DNA from: Caryophanon sp.
Lineage (GTDB): Bacteria > Bacillota > Bacilli > Bacillales_A > Planococcaceae
Direction of reading: 5' to 3'
DNA: 32,789 bases
Assembly: GCA_018384745.1 (NCBI GenBank)
Contig: JAHAYH010000001.1
Location: forward strand, 1-32,789
Both the position numbers and the translations under genes were made by a program. The notes under the pieces were generated by a model. The model was not told the DNA's origin. It searched no databases and saw nothing but the letters and a program-made list of their open reading frames with translations. The stretch's first letter is position 1. The number at the start of each line of letters is the position of its first letter. Positions 1-7,398 of this stretch are shown here, one piece after another.

Positions 1-91
1 CTGTAGTCTCAAGCTCACGCTTTTCCCGCTGGAGTCCGCCTCTTGTTCCAAGCAACATGTAGGTTCAGGTGTCAACCCCAGCTTTCGGTGA
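1..91 (+). repeat. Partial copy of a dispersed intergenic repeat (3' part)
   Basis: The first 17 bases (CTGTAGTCTCAAGCTCA) recur exactly at 32754-32770, in the same orientation. Read on the minus strand, 40-1 gives a GGCGGACTCC..CGGGAAAAGCG..GAGACTACAG pattern, which aligns with the core of the copy at 29776-29820. From memory, repeats with a GACTCC..GGGAAAAGCG core are common between genes in Planococcaceae and related Bacillales; this is recollection, not a search. The copy is cut by the window edge and is followed directly by a second copy. I see no coding potential. Confidence 0.6.
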
Positions 92-290
92 TGAACCAAA
101 AGAAAGCGTGATCGGAAAGATGAAATTTTCCGATCACGCTTTTTAGCTGTTTGATCACGCTTCGTTTCGCAGACGCAATTCTTTCGGGAACGGAGGCAAA
201 TACGATGTTGTTCATAAAGGCGATGAATTTCCTCCGCTGAACAATGAAACATCACGTCTGTCCGAAGCTATGCTTTGCTAGTACACGCTA
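92..290 (+). repeat. Dispersed intergenic repeat, copy with internal deletion
   Basis: This copy is in inverted orientation relative to the one at 29704-29990. Bases 159-194 match the reverse complement of 29878-29913 at 34 of 36 positions. The two copies also share the hairpin stem at 105-140, the GGCGATG block (219-225) and the CCGCTGAACAA block. About 75 bases of the GACTCC core, present in the other copy, are missing here between GGCGATG and CCGCTGAAC. The rest of the 1-322 gene-free stretch shows nothing else I recognise. Confidence 0.7.
103..144. terminator. Bidirectional terminator hairpin inside the repeat
   Basis: A perfect 14-bp stem, AGCGTGATCGGAAA (105-118) with TTTCCGATCACGCT (127-140), is flanked by A and T runs. 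It can end transcripts entering from the left edge and the minus-strand UbiB-like gene. The same stem sequence returns at 29930-29969. Confidence 0.75.
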
Positions 291-322
291 ATGGAATGAC
301 CGCACAGTGCTACATGTCCTCA

Positions 323-2323
323 TCATCTCGTATCCTTTTCATCACGCAGCGCTTGTACCGAAACGCGCACAAGTAAGATCGCACATAAAAACAGTCCTAT
401 ATAAGAAGCTGTGTTTAAATAGAGCGCGTACGCTTCGTCGATAAACTGTGCAATTGCGAGCAGCGCAACGGAAATGATGCCAAACGTAACACCAACTGCA
501 AGTAAAATGATGCGCGAAAACAACATGCGCACAAAATTCGCTGTCGCAGCATCTGAAAATAAATCGTGATGCAGCGTTACCTTCCCTGCCTCAATGAGCT
601 GCACGAGCTTATCAAAGCGGCGTGGCAATTTGCGAAGCTGTGGTAACAACGTTGAAAATTCCTCTTCAATGCGCTTTTTCGTTTCCTTTGGCTCGCGAAA
701 CGGCTTCGTAATGGACGAGCGCATATATTCCGCTGAAAACGCCTTCGCTTCATCAAAGAAATCAAATGTTGGGTCAATGACGTGCAACGTGCCTTCAAGC
801 GTTACGAGCGAGCGTAGTGCCGCTGCAACAGATGAGCGGAACTTCAAGCCGTAATTGCGCACCACTTCAAAAATAAGTCCGACAAGCTCCTCTGCTGGAA
901 TATTTTCTAAATACGATACGCGCATGAGCACTTGTGAAATCGCCTGCTCCATTTCATCACGCTTCGTAATATCAATATCATCCACTAGTAATACGATGCC
1001 ATCAAATAAAATATCTGGCTCCTCTTGCTGTACACCCATAAAAAATAGTTTTAAGCCTTCTTGCTGCTGCACCGCGAGACGACCGACCGAGCCGAAATCA
1101 AGCAATACGGGTTCGCCTGATGCGCGCTCAACATGAATGTTTCCTGGATGTGGATCTGCATGGAAAATACCCGCAAATAACAGCTGTTCAAAAAATGAAT
1201 ACAAAATATCACGCGCAAAATCTTTGCGGTTAATTTTTTTATTTGTAAAAATTTCTGCGGCTTCTGTGACGCTCATACCGTCAATGTACTCCATCACTAA
1301 AATGTTCGAAGCGCTATATTGTGGATACACTTTTGGCACATGAATATGATAAATATTATCTTCAAGCGATTTGCCCATTTGAATCGTATTGCGCACCTCG
1401 AGTGAAAAATCCATCTCCTCGCGAATCGTCGCGGCAAAGCCATGCGCAAGTTCTCGGAAGCTCAAGCTGTCCGCCCATGCCGATTTGCTTGAAAACCATG
1501 TCGAGAAGTCGACAAGCAAGCCTAAATCGTCACGTAATACTTGCTTCACTTCAGGTCGCAGCAACTTAATGATGACGCGGTCTCCGTTATGCAGTACCGC
1601 TTTATGCACTTGACCGATTGATGCAGAGGCTAACGGCTGTGGATCAATATAAGAGAATACCGTTGAAACATCATACGGCAGCTCATTGTATAAAATATGA
1701 TGCACGCGCGCGGGTGGCAACGGGTCGATATTATGTTGCAACTTTTCCAGTTCATCAATAAACACTTGCGGAAATAATTCTTTTCGTGTCGACAACACTT
1801 GCCCGAACTTAATAAAAATACCGCCGCTTTTTTCAAGCGTATCGCGCAAGCCAATCGCAAGCTCTCGCTGACTTTCAGGATGTCTTGCGTATTTGATCGT
1901 GCGTGATAAACCGTTTGTCATCGCCACTTTTAAAATGTAGCGCAGTCGCTTTTGATGACGCCAATGATTGCGGATGCGCTTCCACCATGATTTTTGCTGT
2001 GTGTTGTCCACCGAGCCGTTTAACTGCAACGGATCGACAAGCTCTGAAATTAAATAAAACAGCATCGATAATAGCAGCATGCAGCCTACCCATAACAATG
2101 CACTCGGCTCCATCGCAATATGTAATGTCGATTCATCGCTAAAATCGGTGTGGCGCAAATATGTATACCAATACACAAACGACGTCAAGCCGACGCTTGC
2201 AATGACCGAGATCACCTTCCGAATGAAATTAACTTGTGCCCCCATTAAACGACCGGTAATGAAATACACAATAAAACCGACAATCGCTATTTGAAGAAAC
2301 CATTCAATATATGTAAAAAGCAT
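323..2323 (-). CDS. AarF/ABC1/UbiB family atypical kinase, membrane protein
   Basis: 666 residues. The UbiB/ABC1 kinase-like fold is clear: the KxGQ signature IKFGQVLSTR (171-180), the alanine-rich nucleotide loop LASASIGQVHKA (231-242), an invariant-type lysine at K253, HADPHPGN (388-395) and DFG (409-411). Three N-terminal hydrophobic segments (about 1-23, 36-55, 74-95) and two C-terminal ones frame the kinase domain, so it is membrane-bound. Family members support ubiquinone synthesis in proteobacteria and plastoquinone metabolism in plants; in menaquinone-using Bacillales the substrate is uncertain, and a role in quinone or lipid homeostasis is an inference. It starts at an ATG 6 nt after an AAGGGGGAG ribosome site. 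It is monocistronic as far as visible, divergent from serA, and ends near the repeat terminator at 103-144. Confidence 0.88.
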   Translation of the reverse strand: MLFTYIEWFLQIAIVGFIVYFITGRLMGAQVNFIRKVISVIASVGLTSFVYWYTYLRHTDFSDESTLHIAMEPSALLWVGCMLLLSMLFYLISELVDPLQLNGSVDNTQQKSWWKRIRNHWRHQKRLRYILKVAMTNGLSRTIKYARHPESQRELAIGLRDTLEKSGGIFIKFGQVLSTRKELFPQVFIDELEKLQHNIDPLPPARVHHILYNELPYDVSTVFSYIDPQPLASASIGQVHKAVLHNGDRVIIKLLRPEVKQVLRDDLGLLVDFSTWFSSKSAWADSLSFRELAHGFAATIREEMDFSLEVRNTIQMGKSLEDNIYHIHVPKVYPQYSASNILVMEYIDGMSVTEAAEIFTNKKINRKDFARDILYSFFEQLLFAGIFHADPHPGNIHVERASGEPVLLDFGSVGRLAVQQQEGLKLFFMGVQQEEPDILFDGIVLLVDDIDITKRDEMEQAISQVLMRVSYLENIPAEELVGLIFEVVRNYGLKFRSSVAAALRSLVTLEGTLHVIDPTFDFFDEAKAFSAEYMRSSITKPFREPKETKKRIEEEFSTLLPQLRKLPRRFDKLVQLIEAGKVTLHHDLFSDAATANFVRMLFSRIILLAVGVTFGIISVALLAIAQFIDEAYALYLNTASYIGLFLCAILLVRVSVQALRDEKDTR

Positions 2324-2596
2324 ATGTTGCTCCCCCTTTTTTCGAAGCTTCCTTCGGTTATTTTCCCTCTTTCAATTGAACTAATCGTCCCTTTTATATT
2401 TGCATTACTTTCTACATAAAAATTTTATTGTTCGCGTTCTCCTTTATTTTACCGTTTTTTTCTCTCTTTCTTTATTTTATTACATGTTCCGTAAAAACTC
2501 TAAATTTTCGGTATTTTCTACTTAAATAAAGTGTTTTCGAGCGAGACGCCTAAAAGTGTACACTGTAAAAAGACGAACATTGACAACAAAAAATAA

Positions 2597-2605
2597 TGCT
2601 ATAAT
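2597..2605 (+). promoter_or_regulatory. Possible upstream extended -10 promoter
   Basis: TGCTATAAT is a perfect extended -10 element. The nearest TTGACA (2580-2585) is only 14 bp upstream, so it would have to act without a canonical -35. It could give a second, longer transcript through the serA leader. Confidence 0.3.
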
Positions 2606-2667
2606 CCGTTTTTAAAGACGTTTTTTTCTTAAAAAGTTCCTTTTGCCGCATTTTTTTGAAAATTACG

Positions 2668-2697
2668 TTGACAAAGGTGAACAATAGGCTTTATGAT
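2668..2697 (+). promoter_or_regulatory. Sigma-A promoter of the serA T-box leader
   Basis: TTGACA (2668-2673), an 18-bp spacer and TATGAT (2692-2697) lie just ahead of the first T-box helix. This places the transcript start near 2704, so the whole T-box is included. Confidence 0.7.
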
Positions 2698-2724
2698 AGT
2701 TACAAATTTAATCAAGCAAATTAT

Positions 2725-2990
2725 GACGACGGAGACATGCTTGTTATACGTTACTTCAAGAGAGCTGATGGTTGGTGTGAATCAGTAGTAACGATGACGT
2801 AGTTCCACTCCTGAATAGATTAGGCGAACCTTTAGTAACTTGATCCGGCTCTTACCCGTTACGTAAGCGAATGAAGACTGCTTTTTGCAGTGAACAAGGG
2901 TGGCACCGCGTAATGCTCATAGCTTTTCGCCCCTTATGACACAACCGGTATGTATTTGTGTTATAAGGAGTGGAAGGCTTTTCTTTTTAG
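2725..2990 (+). promoter_or_regulatory. T-box riboswitch leader, serine type, controlling serA
   Basis: The hallmark T-box sequence AACAAGGGTGGCACCGCG is at 2893-2910. Stem I is recognisable: CGTTACT (2749-2755) pairs with AGTAACG (2787-2793), and CTGAT (2765-2769) pairs with ATCAG (2781-2785) around GGTTGGTGTGA. The best specifier is TCC (2804-2806), a serine codon; TTC (Phe) overlaps it by one base. The bulge that binds the uncharged tRNA end reads TGGC (2901-2904), predicting discriminator G73, which fits bacterial tRNA-Ser and not tRNA-Phe (A73). AAGGG (2896-2900) can pair with CCCTT (2931-2935) to form the antiterminator. Uncharged tRNA-Ser would therefore switch on serine synthesis. Confidence 0.93.
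2931..2988 (+). terminator. T-box regulated terminator
   Basis: CCTTATGACACAA (2932-2944) pairs with TTGTGTTATAAGG (2956-2968) through one G-U pair, with a pyrimidine-rich CTTTTCTTTTT tract downstream (2979-2988). Its 5' arm overlaps the CCCTT needed for the antiterminator, so the two structures exclude each other. Confidence 0.8.
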
Positions 2991-2992
2991 TA

Positions 2993-3035
2993 TCATCATT
3001 TCCGCAGTGGACAGAGGGACAACTGCGAAAATGAT
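2993..3035 (+). other. Second hairpin in the serA leader
   Basis: ATCATTTCCGCAGT (2993-3006) pairs with ACTGCGAAAATGAT (3022-3035) with one mismatch. It lies between the T-box terminator and serA and has no T run after it. It could be an RNA-stabilising structure or part of a decayed repeat; I do not know its role. Confidence 0.5.
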
Positions 3036-3036
3036 C

Positions 3037-3090
3037 TACGAATAACGTGGCGGAAGAACGACAGACATCCCCATCGCATAGAAGCGTTTT
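3037..3090 (+). repeat. Probable decayed copy of the dispersed repeat in the serA leader
   Basis: GTGGCGGAAGAACGACAGAC (3047-3066) matches the core of the copy at 29776-29811 if three short deletions (8, 3 and 5 bases) are allowed. The match is short, so this is a tentative call. The remainder of 3091-3165 shows nothing I recognise. Confidence 0.35.
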
Positions 3091-3176
3091 GCTACTTACA
3101 CATAACAATTGCCACTTTAGTATTTTCAATTTTTGTAACATTACTATTAATTTGATTATAAAGGAGTTAATTCATT

Positions 3177-4784
3177 ATGACAGTCGCAACAAAAGCTATT
3201 AACATTTTCATCGCAGATCCACTAAGCGAGGACGGGATCGCACCGTTACGCGCAGCAACAGATTTAGATTTAAACATCATCGTTGACACTGGTCTTTCTC
3301 AAGACGAGTTAATCGCGAAAATCGAAGACGTAGATGTATTATTAGTGCGTTCTCAAACAACAGTAAACCGTGAAGTAATCGCTGCTGCGAAAAACTTAAA
3401 ATTAATCGGTCGTGCAGGTGTTGGTGTCGATAACATCGACTTAACAGCTGCTACTGAGCGCGGTATTATCGTTGTTAACGCACCAGACGGTAACACAAAC
3501 TCTGCTGCGGAGCACACAATTGCGATGATGACGTCTTTAGCTCGTCACATTCCTCAAGCATACAACTCTTTATTAAACGGCAAATGGGATCGTAAAACAT
3601 ACGTAGGTGTTGAGCTGAAAAACAAAACATTAGGTGTTGTTGGTTTCGGTCGTATCGGCGTAGAAGTAGCACACCGCGCAAAAGGTTCTCGCATGAACGT
3701 ATTAGCGTATGACCCATTCTTAACAGAAGAGCGCGCACAAGAATTAGGCGTAACAAAAGCGACTGTAGACGAAATTTGTGAGCAAGCGGACTTCATTACA
3801 GTGCACACACCATTATTACCAGAAACTCGCAACTTATTTAACAAAGATAAATTTGCCATTATGAAAGACGGCGTTCGTTTAATCAACTGTGCACGCGGTG
3901 GCATCATTAACGAAGACGATTTATATGACGCAATCGTTGCAGGTAAAGTAGCAGGTGCTGCACTTGACGTATTCATCGAAGAGCCAGCAACAAACAACAA
4001 ATTATTAACATTACCACAAGTGATCGCAACACCACACCTAGGTGCATCTACAATTGAAGCACAAGAGTCTGTAGCAGTTGACGTATCAAACGATATCATT
4101 AAATTCTTCAACACAGGTACAGTAACTAACCCAGTAAACATGCCTTCTATTCCGAAAGAAAAGCTTGCACAAGTTGAGCCATTCTTCGCATTAGCTGAGC
4201 AACTTGGTAAGTTCTTAGTTCAAGTAACAGACGAGCCTGTAAAAGAATTAAACGTATCATACGCTGGTGAAGTAGCAAACTACGATGTGCGCCCATTAAC
4301 AGCGAGCGCAATCAAAGGTTTATTCTCAACAAAACAAGGTACGCACGTAAACGATGTAAACGCACGTTACTTAGCGGAGCAAATCGGCATCAACATTAAC
4401 GAGCACAAAACGACAACTGCTAAAGGTTTCACATCTTTAATTACAGTTGAAGTGAAAACAGAAAACGAAACACATACAATCGCTGGTACGTTATTAAACG
4501 GCTTAGGCGCACGTATCGTAAAAGTAGAGGGCTTCGGTGTAGACGTAAAACCTGAAGGACATATTTTATACGTGAAAAACACAGACAAACCAGGTGCGAT
4601 CGGTCGCTTAGCAACAAAGCTTGCTGAAAAAGATATCAACATCGCAACAATGCAAGTAGGTCGCGCTGAAATCGGCGGTCAAGCCGTGATGTTATTAGCA
4701 ATCGATAACGCTGTGAAAACAGAAGATATCGCATACGTAACAGAGCTTGAAAACATCGATGAAGTAAAAGCGATTAGCCTATAA
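3177..4784 (+). CDS. serA: D-3-phosphoglycerate dehydrogenase
   Basis: 535 residues, the usual length of the long bacterial form. It catalyses the first committed step of serine synthesis, NAD-dependent oxidation of 3-phosphoglycerate to 3-phosphohydroxypyruvate, in the cytoplasm. The Rossmann motif GVVGFGRIG is at 153-161, and the catalytic set R240 (NCARGG), E269 (IEEP) and H287 (TPHLGAS) is intact. An allosteric substrate-binding region follows the catalytic part, and a C-terminal ACT domain (about 455-530; [14 protein letters not shown]) is the usual serine-feedback module. The ATG follows AAAGGAG by a normal distance. Codon use is biased to TTA, ACA and GTA, as in well-expressed genes. 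Transcription is under the upstream T-box, so it responds to tRNA-Ser charging. No serC or serB sits alongside, although a HAD phosphatase is the next gene. Confidence 0.97.
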   Translation: MTVATKAINIFIADPLSEDGIAPLRAATDLDLNIIVDTGLSQDELIAKIEDVDVLLVRSQTTVNREVIAAAKNLKLIGRAGVGVDNIDLTAATERGIIVVNAPDGNTNSAAEHTIAMMTSLARHIPQAYNSLLNGKWDRKTYVGVELKNKTLGVVGFGRIGVEVAHRAKGSRMNVLAYDPFLTEERAQELGVTKATVDEICEQADFITVHTPLLPETRNLFNKDKFAIMKDGVRLINCARGGIINEDDLYDAIVAGKVAGAALDVFIEEPATNNKLLTLPQVIATPHLGASTIEAQESVAVDVSNDIIKFFNTGTVTNPVNMPSIPKEKLAQVEPFFALAEQLGKFLVQVTDEPVKELNVSYAGEVANYDVRPLTASAIKGLFSTKQGTHVNDVNARYLAEQIGININEHKTTTAKGFTSLITVEVKTENETHTIAGTLLNGLGARIVKVEGFGVDVKPEGHILYVKNTDKPGAIGRLATKLAEKDINIATMQVGRAEIGGQAVMLLAIDNAVKTEDIAYVTELENIDEVKAISL

Positions 4785-4828
4785 TTTTTTGAGGTGGGGA
4801 CACCCTGCACTCAATCGAACAACATGTA

Positions 4829-4882
4829 TGAGACAAAACAATTGCCATCAGGAAATATCGCATTTCCTGATGGCAATTTTTG
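4829..4882 (+). terminator. serA terminator preceded by a TGAGACAAAACA tag
   Basis: A perfect 16-bp stem, ATTGCCATCAGGAAAT (4841-4856) with ATTTCCTGATGGCAAT (4862-4877), is followed by a T run. The 12 bases just before it (TGAGACAAAACA, 4829-4840) recur exactly at 32646-32657 ahead of another terminator. Confidence 0.88.
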
Positions 4883-4956
4883 CGTACATAGCTCAAGACG
4901 CGCATGAAAAAAAACCTTTAATTAAATGACGTCGCCACAACGAAATCAGCAAAAAG

Positions 4957-4998
4957 AAAAATCAAAGGAATGTGACGACACATCCCTTTGATTTTTTT
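4957..4998. terminator. Terminator of the HAD phosphatase gene
   Basis: AAAAATCAAAGG..ATGTG pairs with CACAT..CCTTTGATTTTT around ACGA, with one A-C mismatch. A run (4957-4961) and T run on the other side make it usable in both directions; it lies just 3' of the minus-strand HAD gene. Confidence 0.8.
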
Positions 4999-5007
4999 CG
5001 TGCTTGA

Positions 5008-5799
5008 TTATTTTAACGTTTGTAATAAGTCGTAAAACGCCGTTAATGACGTCACTTCGTACACCGGTGTTACATCTGTATCATTCACTTTGTCTTCACG
5101 GTTAATCCATACATTTTTCATGTTGATGCGTGAAGAGCCTAAAATGTCCGTCATTAAGTTGTCACCAACCATGATCCCTTCGTCTGCAGAAATGCCTGCA
5201 ACGTCGCATACGTGCTCAAAGATGGACGCATCTGGCTTCCCTTTACCGAAGTCGCCTGAAATGATGATATGGTCAAAGTATGGTACTAGCTCCGGTGTAA
5301 TTTCCAGCTTTAAGTTTTGTAAACTTGGCGCGCCGTTTGTTAGTAACACAAGCTTGTAGTTCCCTTTTAGCTTGTTTAACACGTCATATGTATCTTCATA
5401 TAAATATGGGTGTTTTTTACGCTCTTCGACAAAGCGCTCCCCTAACTCTGCGCCAAATGCTGCATCATCAATGCCAAGCTTTGCTAGCCCTTGTGTCCAG
5501 GCGTCACGACGATAGCCTGGTACGATGTCTTTCATTTGTTGGAACTGCGGCGTTGGATCGTCAAACGTCCCCCACATACCTTCAAACGGATTAATGCCGA
5601 TCATCACCGTGTAGTCATATGTTGGGTAGTTGCTATATAAGGCACGCGCTGCTTCACGTGTCGCTTCTTCAAGCGCTTTTGCATCAACATTTACTTTTGT
5701 CGCTGCGTATTCACACGTTTTGTCAAACGCTGATTGAATGCTTTGCTTATCCCATAAAAGCGTATCATCTAAATCGAAAATTACTGTATTAATGCTCAT
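5008..5799 (-). CDS. HAD-superfamily hydrolase (subfamily IA), YsaA-like
   Basis: 263 residues. HAD motif I is FDLDDTLL with nucleophile D9 and acid/base D11, motif II is LLTNG, the motif III lysine is in GKGKPD, and motif IV is MVGDNLMTD. A helical cap lies between motifs I and II. Such enzymes remove phosphate from small molecules through an aspartyl-phosphate intermediate. Length and cap type resemble B. subtilis YsaA, which has been linked to phosphoserine phosphatase activity. The gene sits tail-to-tail with serA, so phosphoserine phosphatase is an attractive but unproven guess; the two genes are not co-transcribed. ATG start with AGGAG about 8 nt upstream. Confidence 0.85.
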   Translation of the reverse strand: MSINTVIFDLDDTLLWDKQSIQSAFDKTCEYAATKVNVDAKALEEATREAARALYSNYPTYDYTVMIGINPFEGMWGTFDDPTPQFQQMKDIVPGYRRDAWTQGLAKLGIDDAAFGAELGERFVEERKKHPYLYEDTYDVLNKLKGNYKLVLLTNGAPSLQNLKLEITPELVPYFDHIIISGDFGKGKPDASIFEHVCDVAGISADEGIMVGDNLMTDILGSSRINMKNVWINREDKVNDTDVTPVYEVTSLTAFYDLLQTLK

Positions 5800-5872
5800 T
5801 TGTTTAGCTCCTAAAAAGTTATTTCATACCTTTTTAGTTTATCATATTTTCTGACAAATCAGCGGTCTGACT

Positions 5873-6124
5873 TTATCGTTTACGTTTTTGTTTCAGCTTT
5901 TGTAGCAAGCTTTGTGCCGTTTGTTTCGCATCGACTGTTTCACGATCAAGCACGTGAATTGTAAACTTCCCTTGTTGCTGCTCTACCGTACAAATATCCC
6001 CCTCTTTTGCCTCGCCGATCATCTCTGTTTCATGCACAAGTAGCTGCTCATTTTCTTCTGGTAGCTTTAAAAAAATCGCATAGCTATTTTCATAGCGGTC
6101 TAATACGTACTTAGTCAACTGCAT
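5873..6124 (-). CDS. DUF3006 family protein
   Basis: 83 residues from the ATG at 6124. A TTG two codons upstream is in frame but sits only one base from the AGGGAGAG ribosome site, so the ATG is preferred. The sequence (MQLTKYVLDRYENSYAIFLK, then a charged middle and a KQKRKR tail) fits DUF3006, a small predicted beta-rich family of unknown function. It overlaps the 3' end of the metallo-beta-lactamase gene by 14 nt, which implies co-translation. The same pairing of DUF3006 with ComEC-type metallo-hydrolases is common in Firmicutes, so it may be a partner or regulator of that enzyme. Confidence 0.75.
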   Translation of the reverse strand: MQLTKYVLDRYENSYAIFLKLPEENEQLLVHETEMIGEAKEGDICTVEQQQGKFTIHVLDRETVDAKQTAQSLLQKLKQKRKR

Positions 6125-7301
6125 GGACAATCTCTCCCTTGTCGTTTAATAGCTGTGCTGCATCGCCGTCATTTGCCCAAATTTGGCGTCCTGACCAATG
6201 CATGTATGCACCGCCATCACGTTTGTTGTCACCACTTGTAATATGAACGGTTTTGCCAGGCTGTAGCGTAAAGCTCGGGAACGTAAAACGTTGATCCCCT
6301 TGCACCGATACGAGCGTCCAATTTGTAACATCGACTGCTTCAGCACCGTTATTTTTAATCGATACAACTTCACTCAGCGCATCTTTTGCGGTAATCGTTA
6401 CGTTCGGTACGTTCGCTTCTGCTGGTTTCTTTTGTTGCGGTGTCGTCGTTACTACATCCGCATCAAGCACAGATAAATTGACACCGTCTGTTTCCACAAC
6501 AATTGTGCCTGATTGTGCTGTTGCGTAAATAAGCGAATTGTATTTCTCCAGTAAGTTCGTTACTTCCGCATGTGGATGTCCGTATTTATTGCCTTCACCG
6601 TAGCTTAAAATCGTCACTTCTGGCGATACTGCTTTAATAAATGCTTCGGAGCTGCTCGTATTCGAACCGTGATGCCCTGCTTTTAACACGTCTGCATCAA
6701 TGTCTTGGGCAAGCATGTCTTTTTCCTTTTTCACGCCCGCATCCGCTGCGAATAAAAATGAACGGTCGTTATACGTTACCTTTAACACGACAGACGCTTC
6801 GTTATTATCTGATGCATCCTCATCTGCTTGGAGTACAACAACATCAAGCGCATCGTCAAAATCAATTGTGTCATCAATTTGTGGGACGATAAAATCAATG
6901 TCCTTTTCGTCAATGAGCGACAGCATTTCGAGATACGTTTGAGACGTATGTGCTTTTCCTGAATCAATCCAATGCTCAATTTCTTTTTCCTTTAACACGT
7001 CGATTAAACCACCGATATGGTCGGCATCAGGATGTGTCGCAACGACGTAATCTAACGTATCGATCCCCTGTGCATCTAAATACGCAACAACTTCATCGCC
7101 AGAGCCTTTGTCGCCGCCATCAATTAACATATATGCATCATTTGGTGATTCAATTAAAATCGAATCGCCTTGTCCAACATCGATAAAGTGAACGCGCATA
7201 TCGTCGCCTGCTTCGCTCGGTGTCGCAGGTGTTGACGTCAATTCACATCCTGCAAGCAGCGTCCCCGCTAATAGTGATAATAGTGCCCATTTTTTCATCA
7301 T
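6111..7301 (-). CDS. ComEC/Rec2-like metallo-beta-lactamase-fold lipoprotein with lamin-tail domain
   Basis: 396 residues when started at the ATG at 7301, which has AGAGAGG 7 nt upstream; a longer in-frame extension has no ribosome site and would bury the signal peptide. The N-terminus (MMKKWALLSLLAGTLLAGC) is a lipoprotein signal with lipobox LAGC, so the protein should be anchored outside the membrane. The hydrolase domain carries the metal motif THPDADHIGG, an upstream GDSILIE/LIDGGD pair and a later HHGSNTSS, as in the ComEC C-terminal nuclease-like domain. The last ~100 residues (VTITAKDALSEVVSIKNNGA onward, ending near ANDGDAAQLLNDKGEIV) form a lamin-tail domain, often found on secreted nucleases. 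An extracellular nuclease or phosphoesterase is likely; the substrate is unknown. Confidence 0.85.
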   Translation of the reverse strand: MMKKWALLSLLAGTLLAGCELTSTPATPSEAGDDMRVHFIDVGQGDSILIESPNDAYMLIDGGDKGSGDEVVAYLDAQGIDTLDYVVATHPDADHIGGLIDVLKEKEIEHWIDSGKAHTSQTYLEMLSLIDEKDIDFIVPQIDDTIDFDDALDVVVLQADEDASDNNEASVVLKVTYNDRSFLFAADAGVKKEKDMLAQDIDADVLKAGHHGSNTSSSEAFIKAVSPEVTILSYGEGNKYGHPHAEVTNLLEKYNSLIYATAQSGTIVVETDGVNLSVLDADVVTTTPQQKKPAEANVPNVTITAKDALSEVVSIKNNGAEAVDVTNWTLVSVQGDQRFTFPSFTLQPGKTVHITSGDNKRDGGAYMHWSGRQIWANDGDAAQLLNDKGEIVHAVD

Positions 7302-7352
7302 CGTTAATCCTCTCTCATTCCATATACGTTTATTGTAACAAATTGGCATGAC

Positions 7353-7392
7353 AAAAAAACACTTAAAAAGGTCGCACGCCTTTTTAAGTGTT
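7353..7392 (-). terminator. hemZ terminator
   Basis: ACACTTAAAAAGG (7359-7371) pairs perfectly with CCTTTTTAAGTGT (7379-7391); on the minus strand the stem is followed by seven T. It separates hemZ from the metallo-hydrolase gene, so these are separate transcripts. Confidence 0.85.
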
Positions 7393-7398
7393 CGTCGA

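Noticed and set aside
2580-2605. TTGACA-14-TATAAT as a standard promoter
   Set aside because: The 14-bp spacer is too short for normal sigma-A use; only the extended -10 is kept, at low confidence.
3120-3176. Separate constitutive promoter right before serA
   Set aside because: TTGTAA and TTATAA can be spaced 17 bp apart, but the start would then fall at or after the ribosome site.
3554-4141. 195-codon open frame antisense to serA
   Set aside because: It lies wholly inside the clearly coding serA frame, has no ribosome site and a composition produced by the biased codons of serA.
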